Numbered from the stretch's first letter, positions 9,004-18,046 are shown. The stretch: 64,000 bases of DNA from Akkermansiaceae bacterium (GCA_905182405.1 CAJJBQ010000002.1:682001-746000), one strand, 5' to 3'. Numbers and translations: made by a program. Notes: a model not told the origin generated them from the letters alone.

Positions 9004-9168
9004 CTAGCTGACGCCTTTCTTAGACATCTTGGTCCCCTTAGTAGCACCTTGACGGGCTTTGAAACGAGGGTTCGTTTTGTTGATCACGTAAAGGGTTCCT
9101 TTACGTTTGACTACTTGACAGTCTACGTGGCGGCGCTTGGCGGAGGCGAGGGAAGAAAGAACTTTCAT
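9004..9168 (-). CDS. rpmJ: 50S ribosomal protein bL36, type lacking the zinc-finger cysteines
   Basis: The 54-residue protein has the bL36 sequence [20 protein letters not shown] followed by [17 protein letters not shown]. It keeps only one Cys (residue 17) where the zinc-binding form has four ligands, so it is the zinc-independent ('C-minus') variant. A 13-residue Lys-rich extension follows the usual end. The protein is part of the large ribosomal subunit. The gene is monocistronic, with its own terminator, and is divergent from ruvB. Confidence 0.93.
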   Translation of the reverse strand: MKVLSSLASAKRRHVDCQVVKRKGTLYVINKTNPRFKARQGATKGTKMSKKGVS

Positions 9169-9303
9169 AAAAACCGTAGGTTTGTGCGAGCGCGCAGACT
9201 AGTCTTCACCTTCCCCATGTAAAGCCCATTCCTAAGAAAAAATCGGTGTTCAAAAGAAAAGCTTCATGGTTCACTCTCTTACGCCGATTGGCAATGTCGC
9301 TCA

Positions 9304-10329
9304 ATGTCAGAATCCTACTTTCAAGAAACGGTCAACGCTCCCGAGACTCCGCTCGATCTCACTCTGCGCCCTCCCGGTTTCGATGACTTCCACGGCCAAG
9401 AAAAGGTCACCGAACGCCTGATGCTTATGGTGGAAGCAGCCAAGAAGCGCGATGACGTCCTTGAACACATTCTTCTCTCCGGCCCTCCAGGTTTGGGAAA
9501 AACGACTCTGGCCAATATTGTTTCCACCGCCGTGGGCTCCACACTCCACACCACGTCAGGCCCCCAGATTGAAAAAGCGGGCGATCTTGCGGGTATCCTG
9601 ACCAATCTCCAGCGTGGCGACATATTGTTCATCGACGAAATCCACCGTCTTCACCCGGCCATCGAGGAATATCTATACCCAGCCATGGAAGACTTCCGAC
9701 TGGATATCATCATCGACTCAGGACCTTCCGCTCGCTCCATCCAGCTTCAGCTTCCCAAATTCACCCTCGTCGGCGCCACCACCCGCTCGGGCATGCTCAC
9801 TGCACCCCTACGTTCTCGCTTCGGTCTTCTCAACCGACTCGACTATTACACCAACGAGCAACTCGCTTTTATTATCGAGCGCTCGGCTTCGATCCTAGAT
9901 CTCGAAATCAACCCGGAAGGCGCGAGTGAAATTGCCCGTCGGTCACGCGGAACCCCGCGCATCGCCAACAATCTCCTCCGCTGGGTTAGGGATTACACTC
10001 AGGTTCGAGCCAATGGAAAGATCGATGCCAAGACTGCCTCCGACGGCCTCGCCATGATCGAAATCGACCAAGACGGCCTTGATGAAATGGACAAGCGCCT
10101 CCTCGAGGCACTGATTTATAAGTTCAATGGCGGACCCGTAGGACTTTCGTCCATCGCCGTCTCAGTCGGAGAAGACGCCTCAACCTTGGAAGAAGTCCAC
10201 GAGCCTTTCCTCATCATGCAAGGTTTTCTCAAACGGACCCCCCGGGGCCGGGTCGCCATGCCAGCTGCCTACACCAAAATTGGAGCCGAACTTCCTCCCG
10301 CTCCCGGCGGCCAACAAAACCTACTTTAA
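9304..10329 (+). CDS. ruvB: Holliday junction branch migration ATPase RuvB
   Basis: The 341-residue AAA+ protein is the motor of RuvAB branch migration. It shows the N-terminal [12 protein letters not shown], Walker [10 protein letters not shown] at about 61-69, Walker [10 protein letters not shown], sensor 1 GATTRSG and a C-terminal winged helix with [10 protein letters not shown]. Length and motif order are standard. The stop at 10327-10329 abuts the ATG of the next gene with no spacer, so ruvB and the Fur-family regulator are translationally coupled. ruvA and ruvC are not in the window. Confidence 0.97.
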   Translation: MSESYFQETVNAPETPLDLTLRPPGFDDFHGQEKVTERLMLMVEAAKKRDDVLEHILLSGPPGLGKTTLANIVSTAVGSTLHTTSGPQIEKAGDLAGILTNLQRGDILFIDEIHRLHPAIEEYLYPAMEDFRLDIIIDSGPSARSIQLQLPKFTLVGATTRSGMLTAPLRSRFGLLNRLDYYTNEQLAFIIERSASILDLEINPEGASEIARRSRGTPRIANNLLRWVRDYTQVRANGKIDAKTASDGLAMIEIDQDGLDEMDKRLLEALIYKFNGGPVGLSSIAVSVGEDASTLEEVHEPFLIMQGFLKRTPRGRVAMPAAYTKIGAELPPAPGGQQNLL

Positions 10330-10767
10330 ATGCAAAAACTCTACGAAAACCTTCTCGAGCGCGCCCGATCCTCCGGCCTTCGACGCACTAAGGCCCTGGA
10401 AGCTATTCTCACCTGCCTCGCCGATCACAATCGCCCGATGACTCTCGGCGACCTGAGCAGCTGCGGTCATCTCTCCAAGCAATGCGACCAGACCACCGTA
10501 TTCCGGCTCCTTCAGCGTCTCAGCGATAAAGGAATCGTGCGCCGCCTCGGCCTTCACGAGCGCGCTGCCTACTTCGCCCTCCTCATCCCCGGGACCCACC
10601 GCGACTACCTGATTTGCACCGAGTGCGGCAGCATCGAGGCCATCGACGCGCCCTGCCCTGTTCATCAGCTCGAAGAAGAAATCCGCCAAGAAACGGGATT
10701 CCAAAATCTCTACCACGAGCTCGAATTCTTCGGCACCTGCCCAAAATGCGCCTCCGCCCAGTCCTGA
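10330..10767 (+). CDS. Fur-family metal-responsive transcriptional regulator
   Basis: The 145-residue protein has the Fur winged-helix domain (about 10-85, with SKQCDQTTVFRLLQRLSDKG as recognition helix and following turn) and a dimerisation part with two Cys pairs, CTECG (about 97-101) and CPKC (136-139), the structural zinc site. The regulatory-site His cluster typical of Fur proper is reduced, as in Zur/Fur-like variants, so the sensed metal is uncertain. It starts directly after the ruvB stop, an arrangement that suggests coupling rather than shared function. Confidence 0.88.
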   Translation: MQKLYENLLERARSSGLRRTKALEAILTCLADHNRPMTLGDLSSCGHLSKQCDQTTVFRLLQRLSDKGIVRRLGLHERAAYFALLIPGTHRDYLICTECGSIEAIDAPCPVHQLEEEIRQETGFQNLYHELEFFGTCPKCASAQS

Positions 10768-10790
10768 TCTCCCTCATCACGCGATAAGAG

Positions 10791-11426
10791 TCACGGAACT
10801 CGATCGAGCCACTTCTGATCCCGATAGCGTAATTCGTAATTCTCCGGGTAGATTAATTCCACGTGCCTCACTTTTTGCGACAACTCATCAGCCAAATACT
10901 CTAGCTCTCCCATCACACTTCCCTGATGGAGCGTCCCCCACTTTCCCCGGCGCTGCCCTGCCCCCGCTAGCTTCTTTCCATTCGAGACGATGTCCCAGCG
11001 CACTAGCTTCTTAAAGCAAGCCGCCGACTTGTTCTCGGAGTCCTCTCCCGTAATGTCACAGTCGACACCGCTTTTTCGAAGCGCCAACACCACAAATTCA
11101 TGAATGGCACAGTAGATTTCGGCGCCTCGCATCGAAGTCGCTTTTTCACTCCTCGGTATCACCAGCGTGTAGGTCGAGTCCTTTCGGTGATCGACGATTC
11201 CTCCACCCGTCCAGCGTCTTACATACGAGACTTCGTTTCCAAAAAGCCGCTGGGCTTCGGCGAGACTTTGAAAATACCCCAAACTCACCCAATCGCCGTC
11301 CCAGTCATAGATTCGCAAAATAGGACCCTCCGCGGTTTGGCTCGTGAGCCACTCATCCACCGCCATGTTTTCAGGACCGGATCGAGCGACCGAATCCTTC
11401 CAAACGCGGAGAACTTCAAAAAGCAT
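10791..11426 (-). CDS. Lipoate-protein ligase A-like (BPL_LplA_LipB domain) protein
   Basis: The protein of about 211 residues carries the biotin/lipoate ligase fold. RRWTGGGIVDH (about 68-78) is the lipoyl-binding loop and GKKLAGAGQRR (about 143-153) holds the conserved catalytic Lys. Family members attach lipoate or octanoate to the E2 or GcvH subunits, or act as octanoyl transferases. The C-terminal adenylation-associated domain of E. coli LplA is absent, so this is a short LipM/LplA-N type. The frame is open back to 11465, but I prefer the ATG at 11426 because it leaves 53 bp for the divergent promoter to cbiX. Confidence 0.82.
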   Translation of the reverse strand: MLFEVLRVWKDSVARSGPENMAVDEWLTSQTAEGPILRIYDWDGDWVSLGYFQSLAEAQRLFGNEVSYVRRWTGGGIVDHRKDSTYTLVIPRSEKATSMRGAEIYCAIHEFVVLALRKSGVDCDITGEDSENKSAACFKKLVRWDIVSNGKKLAGAGQRRGKWGTLHQGSVMGELEYLADELSQKVRHVELIYPENYELRYRDQKWLDRVP

Positions 11427-11479
11427 ATTCACATCACACTCCCGCTTGCGCGCGGAGCAAGCCAAAGTAACATCAAACT

Positions 11480-12298
11480 ATGAATTTCTCGCCTAAGCCG
11501 AATATTGCTCTTCTAATCGTGGGGCACGGTTCGACGGAAAACCCGGATTCCTCCACCCCTTACTTTGATCACGCGAAGGAGATTCGCGCCCGCGGAGTCT
11601 TCGCCGAGGTGCACTGCTGCTTTTGGAAAGAGGAGCCATCGATGCGTGAAGCTCTTTATATGATCGATGCGGACGAGGTCTACATCGTGCCCGACTTCAT
11701 CAGCGAAGGATACTTTACCCAAGAGGTGATCCCTCGTGAGTTCGAACTCGATGGGCCGACCACGAAGATCCACGGAAAGACGCTGCACTACTGCGATCCT
11801 GTCGGCATTCATCCTTCGATGACTTCACTCATTCTCCAACGGACCGAGGAAGTCGCACCTGGATTACCGCAGGAAGAATCAACCCTCTTCATCGTGGGTC
11901 ATGGCACGGGCCTGAATAAGAATTCTACCAAAGCGATCAGAGACCAGGTCGAGCTGATCAAAACGCTGCCGGAATGCCGTTTCGCCGCGGTGTATGATAC
12001 ATACATGGAAGAGCCTCCCTTCATCGCAGACTGGGCGAAGATGACCGAAACTGAGAATGCCGTCGTGGTCCCCTTCTTCATCGCTGATGGCCTCCACAGC
12101 TACCAAGACATCCCGATGATGCTGGGCTTTGAAAAAGAAGAGGGCCTCGCCGCGAGCCAGAAAGAAATCTTCCGCCACAATCCCTACTACATCCGCAAAA
12201 AGACGCTCTACTACTCCTCGGCAATCGGCGTCGAGCCCATGATGGCCGATGTCATTCTCGATCTCGTCACCTCATTTGATAGCGCCCACCTTTCCTGA
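11480..12298 (+). CDS. cbiX: CbiX-family sirohydrochlorin chelatase
   Basis: The 272-residue protein contains two CbiX-like half-domains, each opening with the metal-site motif: IVGHGSTENPDSS at about 13-25 and IVGHGTGLNKNST at about 137-149. Two-domain CbiX proteins insert cobalt, or iron in the SirB/siroheme role, into sirohydrochlorin. The next gene looks like the C-terminal Fe-S region that is fused to CbiX in Deinococcus DR2241, which supports a chelatase role for the pair. No other cobalamin genes lie nearby, so siroheme synthesis is as likely as B12. Confidence 0.85.
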   Translation: MNFSPKPNIALLIVGHGSTENPDSSTPYFDHAKEIRARGVFAEVHCCFWKEEPSMREALYMIDADEVYIVPDFISEGYFTQEVIPREFELDGPTTKIHGKTLHYCDPVGIHPSMTSLILQRTEEVAPGLPQEESTLFIVGHGTGLNKNSTKAIRDQVELIKTLPECRFAAVYDTYMEEPPFIADWAKMTETENAVVVPFFIADGLHSYQDIPMMLGFEKEEGLAASQKEIFRHNPYYIRKKTLYYSSAIGVEPMMADVILDLVTSFDSAHLS

Positions 12299-12426
12299 TC
12301 CAACCTATCCGAACTCCCCCTCATCCAAGATTAGTGAAATTGGCAAGATTCGCGCCCTCGCCCCTCCAAGCAAGTTCAGCTCTCTCTACATTTTCTGTGG
12401 TCCATTTCTCCTCTCCAATCCACCTC

Positions 12427-13086
12427 ATGTCTCTCAATCAAAATTTTGCTGACGCCCTCGACCAAGGAATCAATCAGATCGGTCAGCTGCGTATTCTAAC
12501 AGGTCACCACGCCGCTTCATTTATTCTTTGCCATCTCGATGATGAGGAAAAAGTGACCTCCGGCGATTTCTCGGATCTCACTCAGCATGACCACCCGGAT
12601 TCCGCCCGTAAACTTGGCCTCTACACACCTGAGGGCGAATATCGCTTCACCAAAGGCGAGATTTCCCTTCCCAGCGGCTGGATCATTCTCCTGGATAATA
12701 TGGCCCAACTCCGCCGCGCGCTCGATCTTTTTTATCCCGCCTCGCTCGGTCTTTGGAACGCTTGGAAAAAGGACGAGATCCGCACCCAGAATCTCCGCGA
12801 TAAGCTGAATCGACAGACTGGCATGTATCGCCACAGCCAGAATGTTTCAGACCTAGGCGCCCAGCACCTCGTCAAAACCCTCTGCGGGCCTACCAACAAG
12901 TGCGTGAAGAAAATTCTTTGGCAACTCGATAACGACACCCCACTCGAAGCAAGCGAAGCCTCTCAATTTGATGGCACCCTCCCTGGGGGAAAGGCCATCC
13001 CACTCGTCTGTCAGGAAGCCTGCAACTTCTTCGTCGCCCAATGCCGCAAGCAGTCTAAGAAGGAGTTTGAGGAGTCGCAGGACTAG
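12427..13086 (+). CDS. DR2241-like stabilising / Fe-S binding partner of CbiX
   Basis: The 219-residue protein has an N-terminal alpha/beta part (RILTGHHAASFILCHLDD...ARKLGLYTPEGEYRFTKGEISLP) and a Cys-rich C-terminal part. The ligand candidates are LCGPTNKCVKKILW (about 161-174) and VCQEACNFFVAQC (about 202-214). The pattern fits the DR2241 stabilising and 4Fe-4S domains, which in Deinococcus are fused downstream of CbiX. Here they are a separate gene immediately after cbiX. The ATG at 12427 is chosen over the longer frame from 12334, whose extra residues look non-coding. The assignment rests on pattern and neighbourhood, so it is moderate. Confidence 0.65.
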   Translation: MSLNQNFADALDQGINQIGQLRILTGHHAASFILCHLDDEEKVTSGDFSDLTQHDHPDSARKLGLYTPEGEYRFTKGEISLPSGWIILLDNMAQLRRALDLFYPASLGLWNAWKKDEIRTQNLRDKLNRQTGMYRHSQNVSDLGAQHLVKTLCGPTNKCVKKILWQLDNDTPLEASEASQFDGTLPGGKAIPLVCQEACNFFVAQCRKQSKKEFEESQD

Positions 13087-13263
13087 ACTCTGCCAATCTT
13101 CATGCAGGCTTCGGGCAATGACCCTCATCTTCGTCGATCCAGAAATCTACGGAAATCCGCACCCAAATACCGCAAGCTTCTCATTCCTCTCAATCGCCCA
13201 AAAACCTTTCTTCAATAGAAAACCATTGCCTTTCTCAGCTTCTCCAGTCGAAATCTCTTCCGC

Positions 13264-14178
13264 ATGGCAGATTCCCCCGCACTCGTCGTTCTCGCAGCAG
13301 GAATGGGCTCCCGATATGGAGGCCTTAAACAAATGGATCCCATGGGACCAAATGGTGAGACCGTCCTCGACTACTCGGTCTTCGATGCCATGCGCGCTGG
13401 ATTTTCCAAAGTGATCTTCGTCATTCGTAAAGACTTCGCCGAGGCCTTCCACAAATCTGTCGGTGCCAAGTTTTCGAGGCAAATCGAAGTCGCCTATGCT
13501 TTCCAAGAACTCGACGACCTCCCCGAGGGATTCTCCGTCCCCGAAGGTCGCGAAAAACCTTGGGGCACAGCCCACGCCATCCGTGCCGCGCGTCACGAAA
13601 TCGACCGCCCGTTTGCCGTCATCAATGCCGACGACTTTTATGGAAAAGATGCCTACAGGCAGGCTGCCTCATTCCTAACCAGCAATTCCATCGACAACGA
13701 CAAGGAGCATTACGGTCTCGTCGGTTACCAGATCGCCAACACCCTTTCCGACCACGGTTCCGTCAATCGCGGTATTTGCCAGACGACCGACAATCTTCTC
13801 GGAGGAGTCGAAGAAGTCATCAATATCTTCCGAAAAAATAACAACGAAATCGAAGGCCGCACCCTCAATAACGAGGCTTGTCTCATCGAAGAGGACACCA
13901 TCGTTTCTATGAATCTCTGGGGGTTCCCTATCCGCTTCCTCGATCAGCTTGAGGTGCACTTCATCGGCTTCCTCAAGGAGAACGGCACCAAGCTCAAGAG
14001 TGAGTGCTACATCCCAACCGTCGTCGATAATCTCATCGCCGATGGTAATGCAGCCTGCCATGTCCTCGAAACCTTATCTTCCTGGTTCGGCGTCACCTAC
14101 CCCGAAGACAAGCCACACGTGGTCCAGAGCATCCAAACTCTCGTCGACAGCGGGGAATATCCCAGTCCCCTCGTTTAA
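13264..14178 (+). CDS. Sugar-nucleotidyltransferase family protein
   Basis: The 304-residue protein opens with the nucleotidyltransferase signature LAAGMGSRYGGLKQMDPMG (about 10-28) and has the NADDFYG metal-binding segment at about 121-127 after WGTAHAIRAAR. These enzymes couple NTP with a sugar phosphate to make NDP-sugars for polysaccharide or glycoconjugate synthesis. The exact sugar is not evident. It ends at 14178, one base before the convergent regulator gene's stop, and there is no obvious partner gene around it. Confidence 0.85.
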   Translation: MADSPALVVLAAGMGSRYGGLKQMDPMGPNGETVLDYSVFDAMRAGFSKVIFVIRKDFAEAFHKSVGAKFSRQIEVAYAFQELDDLPEGFSVPEGREKPWGTAHAIRAARHEIDRPFAVINADDFYGKDAYRQAASFLTSNSIDNDKEHYGLVGYQIANTLSDHGSVNRGICQTTDNLLGGVEEVINIFRKNNNEIEGRTLNNEACLIEEDTIVSMNLWGFPIRFLDQLEVHFIGFLKENGTKLKSECYIPTVVDNLIADGNAACHVLETLSSWFGVTYPEDKPHVVQSIQTLVDSGEYPSPLV

Positions 14179-14919
14179 CTAAAACAACATCCCCTGAGGC
14201 GCTCGATCTACTTCAGGCCGCGGAGAAATTGGAGGACGGGCCTTGGCCTTTTTCTCACTAACTCCGAGTGTGGCGATTTCATAGACCACGCGCTTCCGGC
14301 CCTTCCCAGTGGAAGCCTCCGTCCGGACAATGCGTGTTCCGAGCACTTTTTCCATCATTTGCACCTCCATGCGAACGGCATTGGGATAATTTTCATAAAC
14401 ATCGGCAAGCGGAGTATGAAATTCTTCGATCCGAAAACCAGTCTCAGAATCATAGTGACAGCGACTAAACCAGCCCTCTTTATCGCGAAGATCAGCAAGG
14501 CGAGTCGCTTTTTCTACCATCGATTTCCCAGCCCGAACCTTCGGTTGCCAGCGATCGAGCAATTTTTGAAAATGATGAAAGAGAAGCTTTTCCGGAGCCG
14601 CTCCTCCATAGAGTGCCTTCACCCCCTCTAAAACCGACAAACCCAACTCTGACCCAGCTTGTGGGAAGAGTGGATCACACTTCTTGGTCAGTCGATAGAG
14701 CTTCTCAGGACGACCCACTTCCTTCCTGGCCCTTGGAACACGCCACTCTTCGAGATAGCCCATCGCAGTGAGCTTCAAGCAATGCTGCTTGATCCCCATA
14801 TAGCTCTTTCCCAACTCACGGGAGAGATCAGAAATAGGCAACCCATCGGATCGCTTAAGCGATGCCAAAATATCGGCATACGAAGCGCGCATTGTATCAC
14901 GATGAGCCTGCTGAAACAT
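14179..14919 (-). CDS. Helix-turn-helix transcriptional regulator (SufR/ArsR-like winged helix)
   Basis: The 246-residue protein has an N-terminal winged HTH (about 8-70: ADILASLKRSDGLPISDLS..GIKQHCLKLTAMGYL) and a wing with RARKEVGRPEKLYRLT, then a long effector region. The order and the phrase GRPEKLYRLT are typical of SufR/DeoR-like regulators that repress until a ligand or cluster is sensed. There are only two Cys, so Fe-S sensing is doubtful. It is divergent from the lysine 2,3-aminomutase-like gene 100 bp away, with an inverted repeat between, so it probably controls that gene and itself. Confidence 0.75.
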   Translation of the reverse strand: MFQQAHRDTMRASYADILASLKRSDGLPISDLSRELGKSYMGIKQHCLKLTAMGYLEEWRVPRARKEVGRPEKLYRLTKKCDPLFPQAGSELGLSVLEGVKALYGGAAPEKLLFHHFQKLLDRWQPKVRAGKSMVEKATRLADLRDKEGWFSRCHYDSETGFRIEEFHTPLADVYENYPNAVRMEVQMMEKVLGTRIVRTEASTGKGRKRVVYEIATLGVSEKKAKARPPISPRPEVDRAPQGMLF

Positions 14920-14946
14920 AAGAAGAACAATAAGTTAGCACAATCG

Positions 14947-14970
14947 AATATTTAAGACTACCAAAATATT
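14947..14970. promoter_or_regulatory. Candidate operator: AATATTT / AAATATT inverted repeat
   Basis: A 7-bp inverted repeat with a 10-bp spacer lies between the divergent HTH regulator (start 14919) and the aminomutase-like gene (start 15020), 13 bp upstream of the latter's -35 box. Its position suits a site for the regulator. The arms are A/T only, so chance is possible. Confidence 0.4.
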
Positions 14971-14983
14971 GGAGATACCCCTT

Positions 14984-15011
14984 TTGACAAGTGGCCAAAG
15001 ACAACTATAGT
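14984..15011 (+). promoter_or_regulatory. Sigma-70-type promoter for the lysine 2,3-aminomutase-like gene
   Basis: TTGACA at 14984-14989 and TATAGT at 15006-15011 are separated by 16 bp. The -35 box is a perfect consensus and the -10 differs by one base. Transcription would start around 15018-15020, which coincides with the TTG start codon at 15020, so the mRNA may be leaderless. Confidence 0.7.
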
Positions 15012-15019
15012 CAAAAATA

Positions 15020-16171
15020 TTGAACAAATTGGCCTTCAAATCAGCGGCGCCGGGATACTGGGCAGATGAGAACGTTTCACCAGAAGATTGGAATTCCCAC
15101 ACCTGGCAGCTAAAGAATTGCGTCAAATCGCTGGAGCAAATCGAAAAACACCTAACGCTTTCCGAAGAAGAACGCGCAGGAATTCTCCTCACCGGAACCA
15201 AGCTGGCTACATCGGTGACGCCCCATTTTTTTAATCTCATTCACCCCACGGATTCTGAATGCCCAATCCGACGTCAGGTCATTCCGCGGATCGAGGAAAC
15301 CTATGTCGATCCCGCTGACATGAAGGACCCCTGCGGCGAAGATTCCCACATGCCGGTTCCCGGCTTGGTTCACCGCTATCCGGATCGCGTCCTCTTTCTC
15401 GTGACCGACCGCTGCGCTTCCTACTGCCGCTATTGCACAAGGTCCCGGGTCGTCTCTGGCGTTTCCGATCAGAAACTTGAGATTCAGTGGGACCAAGCGA
15501 TCGAATATCTCAAAAAAACTCCGCAGGTCCGCGACGTCCTCTTATCAGGAGGAGACCCCCTTTTATTCTCAGATAACAAGCTCGAGAAACTCCTCACGAG
15601 ACTCCGCGAGATTCCGCACATCCAGTTCCTGAGAATCGGATCACGCATCCCCATCTTCCTTCCCCAGCGGATCACGCCTGCCCTTTGCAACATACTCAAA
15701 CAGTTTCACCCCCTCTTCATTTCCATCCACAGCAACCACCCGGATGAACTCACGAGTGAAGTTCGCGATGGTCTCGGACGCCTGGCAGATTCCGGGATTC
15801 AGATGGGAAACCAATCCGTCCTCCTCAAGGACATCAACGACTCGGTCGAAATTCAGCGAGACCTCGTGCACAAACTGCTCATGTGCCGCGTTCGCCCTTA
15901 CTATCTTTATCAAGCCGATCTCATCGAAGGAACAAAGCACCTCCGTACTGGAATCAACAAGGGGCTTGAAATCATCGAGGGCCTACGCGGCCATACCACA
16001 GGCTACGGCATCCCACAATATGTCGTCGATGGTCCAGGCGGCGGCGGGAAGATCCCTCTCAATCCGGAATACGTCTTGGATAAAAATCCCGAACGCTTGA
16101 TCCTCCGTAACTACGAAGGTAAAAAATTCGTCTATCCGGAACCCATTGAATCCGAGGTTCCAACGAGCTAG
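15020..16171 (+). CDS. kamA: Lysine 2,3-aminomutase-like radical SAM enzyme
   Basis: The 383-residue protein has the radical-SAM cluster motif CASYCRYC (Cys132, Cys136, Cys139) and LSGGDPLLF. The C-terminal GPGGGGKIPLNPEY holds the PLP-binding Lys. These features define KamA-type enzymes, which interconvert L-lysine and beta-lysine; related family members act on glutamate or EF-P-linked lysine. The length suits KamA rather than the shorter EpmB. Beta-lysine may serve as osmolyte precursor, but no acetyltransferase partner is adjacent. The TTG at 15020 is the first possible start and falls at the predicted transcription start. The stop overlaps the convergent DUF2752 gene by 4 bp. Confidence 0.88.
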   Translation: MNKLAFKSAAPGYWADENVSPEDWNSHTWQLKNCVKSLEQIEKHLTLSEEERAGILLTGTKLATSVTPHFFNLIHPTDSECPIRRQVIPRIEETYVDPADMKDPCGEDSHMPVPGLVHRYPDRVLFLVTDRCASYCRYCTRSRVVSGVSDQKLEIQWDQAIEYLKKTPQVRDVLLSGGDPLLFSDNKLEKLLTRLREIPHIQFLRIGSRIPIFLPQRITPALCNILKQFHPLFISIHSNHPDELTSEVRDGLGRLADSGIQMGNQSVLLKDINDSVEIQRDLVHKLLMCRVRPYYLYQADLIEGTKHLRTGINKGLEIIEGLRGHTTGYGIPQYVVDGPGGGGKIPLNPEYVLDKNPERLILRNYEGKKFVYPEPIESEVPTS

Positions 16172-16593
16172 TTTTCGCTCTTTATCGGATCAGGCGCCAG
16201 CCATTGAAATGACTCCATCGATCTCAGGACCGCAAAAATTATAAGCGAGACCAGACAAAACCAGAGCCAGTTTTGATGAAACCGCGGACCAGGAAACGTG
16301 GAATATTTTTCTTTGAGGGCCATCCAAAATATAAGCGGGAGCCCAATGAGGATAACCAAGACAAACCAAGCGTGATTTCCTAACGCATCGATCCAGCGGA
16401 AATGAACAAGTGCATCGGCCGCCCGCGTCCCACCACAACCAGGACACTGGAAACCCGTGAGCGAAAGAAGCGGACAGCTCGGCATCGAACCAGCCAAGCT
16501 TGGATAGATAAATCGAAAAACGACCAGAAGTAGAATGGTTAAGGGAACGACCAAGACAAAGCGAGGCCAGCCCGGTTTGTCTTCAGTGAGCAT
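16168..16593 (-). CDS. DUF2752 membrane protein
   Basis: The 141-residue protein has three membrane helices and the DUF2752 core, Cys-Pro-x-Cys-Gly-Gly-Thr-Arg, in the segment FQCPGCGGTRAADALVHF. Function of the family is unknown. It often sits beside TM2, GYF_2 or DUF4190 genes, as here. The frame is open to 16632, but the ATG at 16593 overlaps the upstream gene's stop by 11 bp and gives the natural N-terminus, so the two are probably coupled. Confidence 0.85.
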   Translation of the reverse strand: MLTEDKPGWPRFVLVVPLTILLLVVFRFIYPSLAGSMPSCPLLSLTGFQCPGCGGTRAADALVHFRWIDALGNHAWFVLVILIGLPLIFWMALKEKYSTFPGPRFHQNWLWFCLVSLIIFAVLRSMESFQWLAPDPIKSEN

Positions 16594-17218
16594 TCTCTCC
16601 TGCATCCTCCACCTGTCGCTGCGACTCTTCAATCCTCTCTTGATTCTCCGACTGCTGGCGTTCCATATTCTCTATGATTTTCTGAATTCCCCCATCTGTT
16701 GCATTAAGCACGAAAACGACGAATCCAATCGTTACGAGAGAAAGCAAGCTGCCAATATATCCACAGATGAGGCCAGCCAAAGCTAGGCCTTTTCCCCCAA
16801 CAGGATTCTGAAGTCCCGCGATTTTTTTCATCGCCATATGCCCACAAATCACCGCTGGAATTCCAAAAATAATTCCAACATACATGCAGCTTGAAACTAG
16901 CGCTAGAATTCCAAAAACCAAACTTGCAATCGCCAATCCACTCGTTGCGGGAGCTCCGGTATAAGATGCCGCCACTACCGCTGGATTTGTCTCCGGAGGC
17001 GCATAAGGAGACGCCGGAACTACCCCCGAACTAGGAGCTACCACTGAACTCGATGACGAAAGCTCCGCCACTTGTGAGAGCGGAAGCCATTCCGCCATTC
17101 CTTCACGCCACACCAAGTCGGTCGGATTCACTTGCCCAGAGGCGACACGTTGACGAAGAGTCGCCTCATCAAAAGGCCCCTCTTGCTGCCCCCCTTTTCC
17201 GTAATACCATTCGCCCAT
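16583..17218 (-). CDS. GYF_2 domain plus DUF4190 membrane protein
   Basis: The 211-residue protein starts with a GYF_2 domain (WYYGKGGQQEGPFDEATLRQ and WREGMAEWLPLSQV, about 4-52), then a Ser/Pro/Ala-rich linker. A DUF4190 region with two helices follows (about 95-175: IASLVFGILALVSSCMYVGI and GKGLALAGLICGYIGSLLS), ending in a charged coiled tail. GYF_2 domains are thought to bind proline-rich peptides. The gene lies 3 bp downstream of fabI's stop on the same strand and overlaps the DUF2752 gene. Confidence 0.85.
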   Translation of the reverse strand: MGEWYYGKGGQQEGPFDEATLRQRVASGQVNPTDLVWREGMAEWLPLSQVAELSSSSSVVAPSSGVVPASPYAPPETNPAVVAASYTGAPATSGLAIASLVFGILALVSSCMYVGIIFGIPAVICGHMAMKKIAGLQNPVGGKGLALAGLICGYIGSLLSLVTIGFVVFVLNATDGGIQKIIENMERQQSENQERIEESQRQVEDAGENAH

Positions 17219-17220
17219 TA

Positions 17221-17997
17221 TTACATTCCCATGATTTGATATCCCCCATCAACGTAGATGACCTGACCGGTAATCGAAGCAGCTCCCTCACTCGCAAGAA
17301 AGACGCCTGTAGACCCGAGCTCCTTCGGAGTGCAGGAACGCCCAAGCGGCGCATGATCTTCGTAGTGCTTGATCATTGTTCCAAATCCGGAAATCCCGCG
17401 AGCCGCGAGCGTCTGCACAGGCCCTGCGCTGATGCAATTCACGCGGATCTTTTTCGATCCCAGGTCAGATGCAAGATAACGAGTAGAAGCCTCCAAGCTC
17501 GCTTTCGCTACTCCCATCACGTTGTAGTGTGGGACCACCTTGGCAGCGCCATAGTAGGACATCGCTATGATACTTCCACCCTCGGTCATCATCGGCGCAG
17601 CACGCTGAGCCAAAGCGACAAGTGAGTAAGCACTAATATCGTGGGAAATCGAATAAGCTTCACGAGTCGTGCTGACAAAGTCTCCTTCGAGAGCTTCTTT
17701 GGGGGCAAAGGCGACCGAGTGAAGAACAAGATCGATTTTATCGGTGTGCTTTTTGACGTTTGCGAAAAAGGTGTCGAGCTCTTCGTCACTCGTGACATCG
17801 CAAGGATACATCGCGACATCATCACCAAATGTTCCCGCGAGCTGCTCGACATTTCCCTTCAAACGCTCTCCTTGATAATTAAAAATCAAGGTCGCCCCGG
17901 CCTCCGCCCAAGCTTTAGCAATCGCCCACGCGATGCTCCGCTTATTTGCGACTCCAAAAACAATTGCGGTCTTGCCGCTCAATGGCTGGTTACTCAT
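17221..17997 (-). CDS. fabI: Enoyl-ACP reductase (NADH), FabI type
   Basis: The 258-residue short-chain dehydrogenase reduces enoyl-ACP in the last step of the fatty-acid elongation cycle. It shows the FabI N-terminus KTAIVFGVANKRSIAWAIA, the LVLHSVAFAPKEAL segment, and the active site Tyr-x6-Lys in YNVMGVAK preceded by SYYGAAK. The frame is open to 18252, but the ATG at 17997 (MSNQPLSGK) gives the normal family length and the upstream part is antisense-like junk. It is followed 3 bp later by the GYF_2 gene. Confidence 0.95.
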   Translation of the reverse strand: MSNQPLSGKTAIVFGVANKRSIAWAIAKAWAEAGATLIFNYQGERLKGNVEQLAGTFGDDVAMYPCDVTSDEELDTFFANVKKHTDKIDLVLHSVAFAPKEALEGDFVSTTREAYSISHDISAYSLVALAQRAAPMMTEGGSIIAMSYYGAAKVVPHYNVMGVAKASLEASTRYLASDLGSKKIRVNCISAGPVQTLAARGISGFGTMIKHYEDHAPLGRSCTPKELGSTGVFLASEGAASITGQVIYVDGGYQIMGM

Positions 17998-18046
17998 CAG
18001 CACCAGCATCTCCCAGCAAGGCTTCTTTGACAATGCGAAAGACCTT

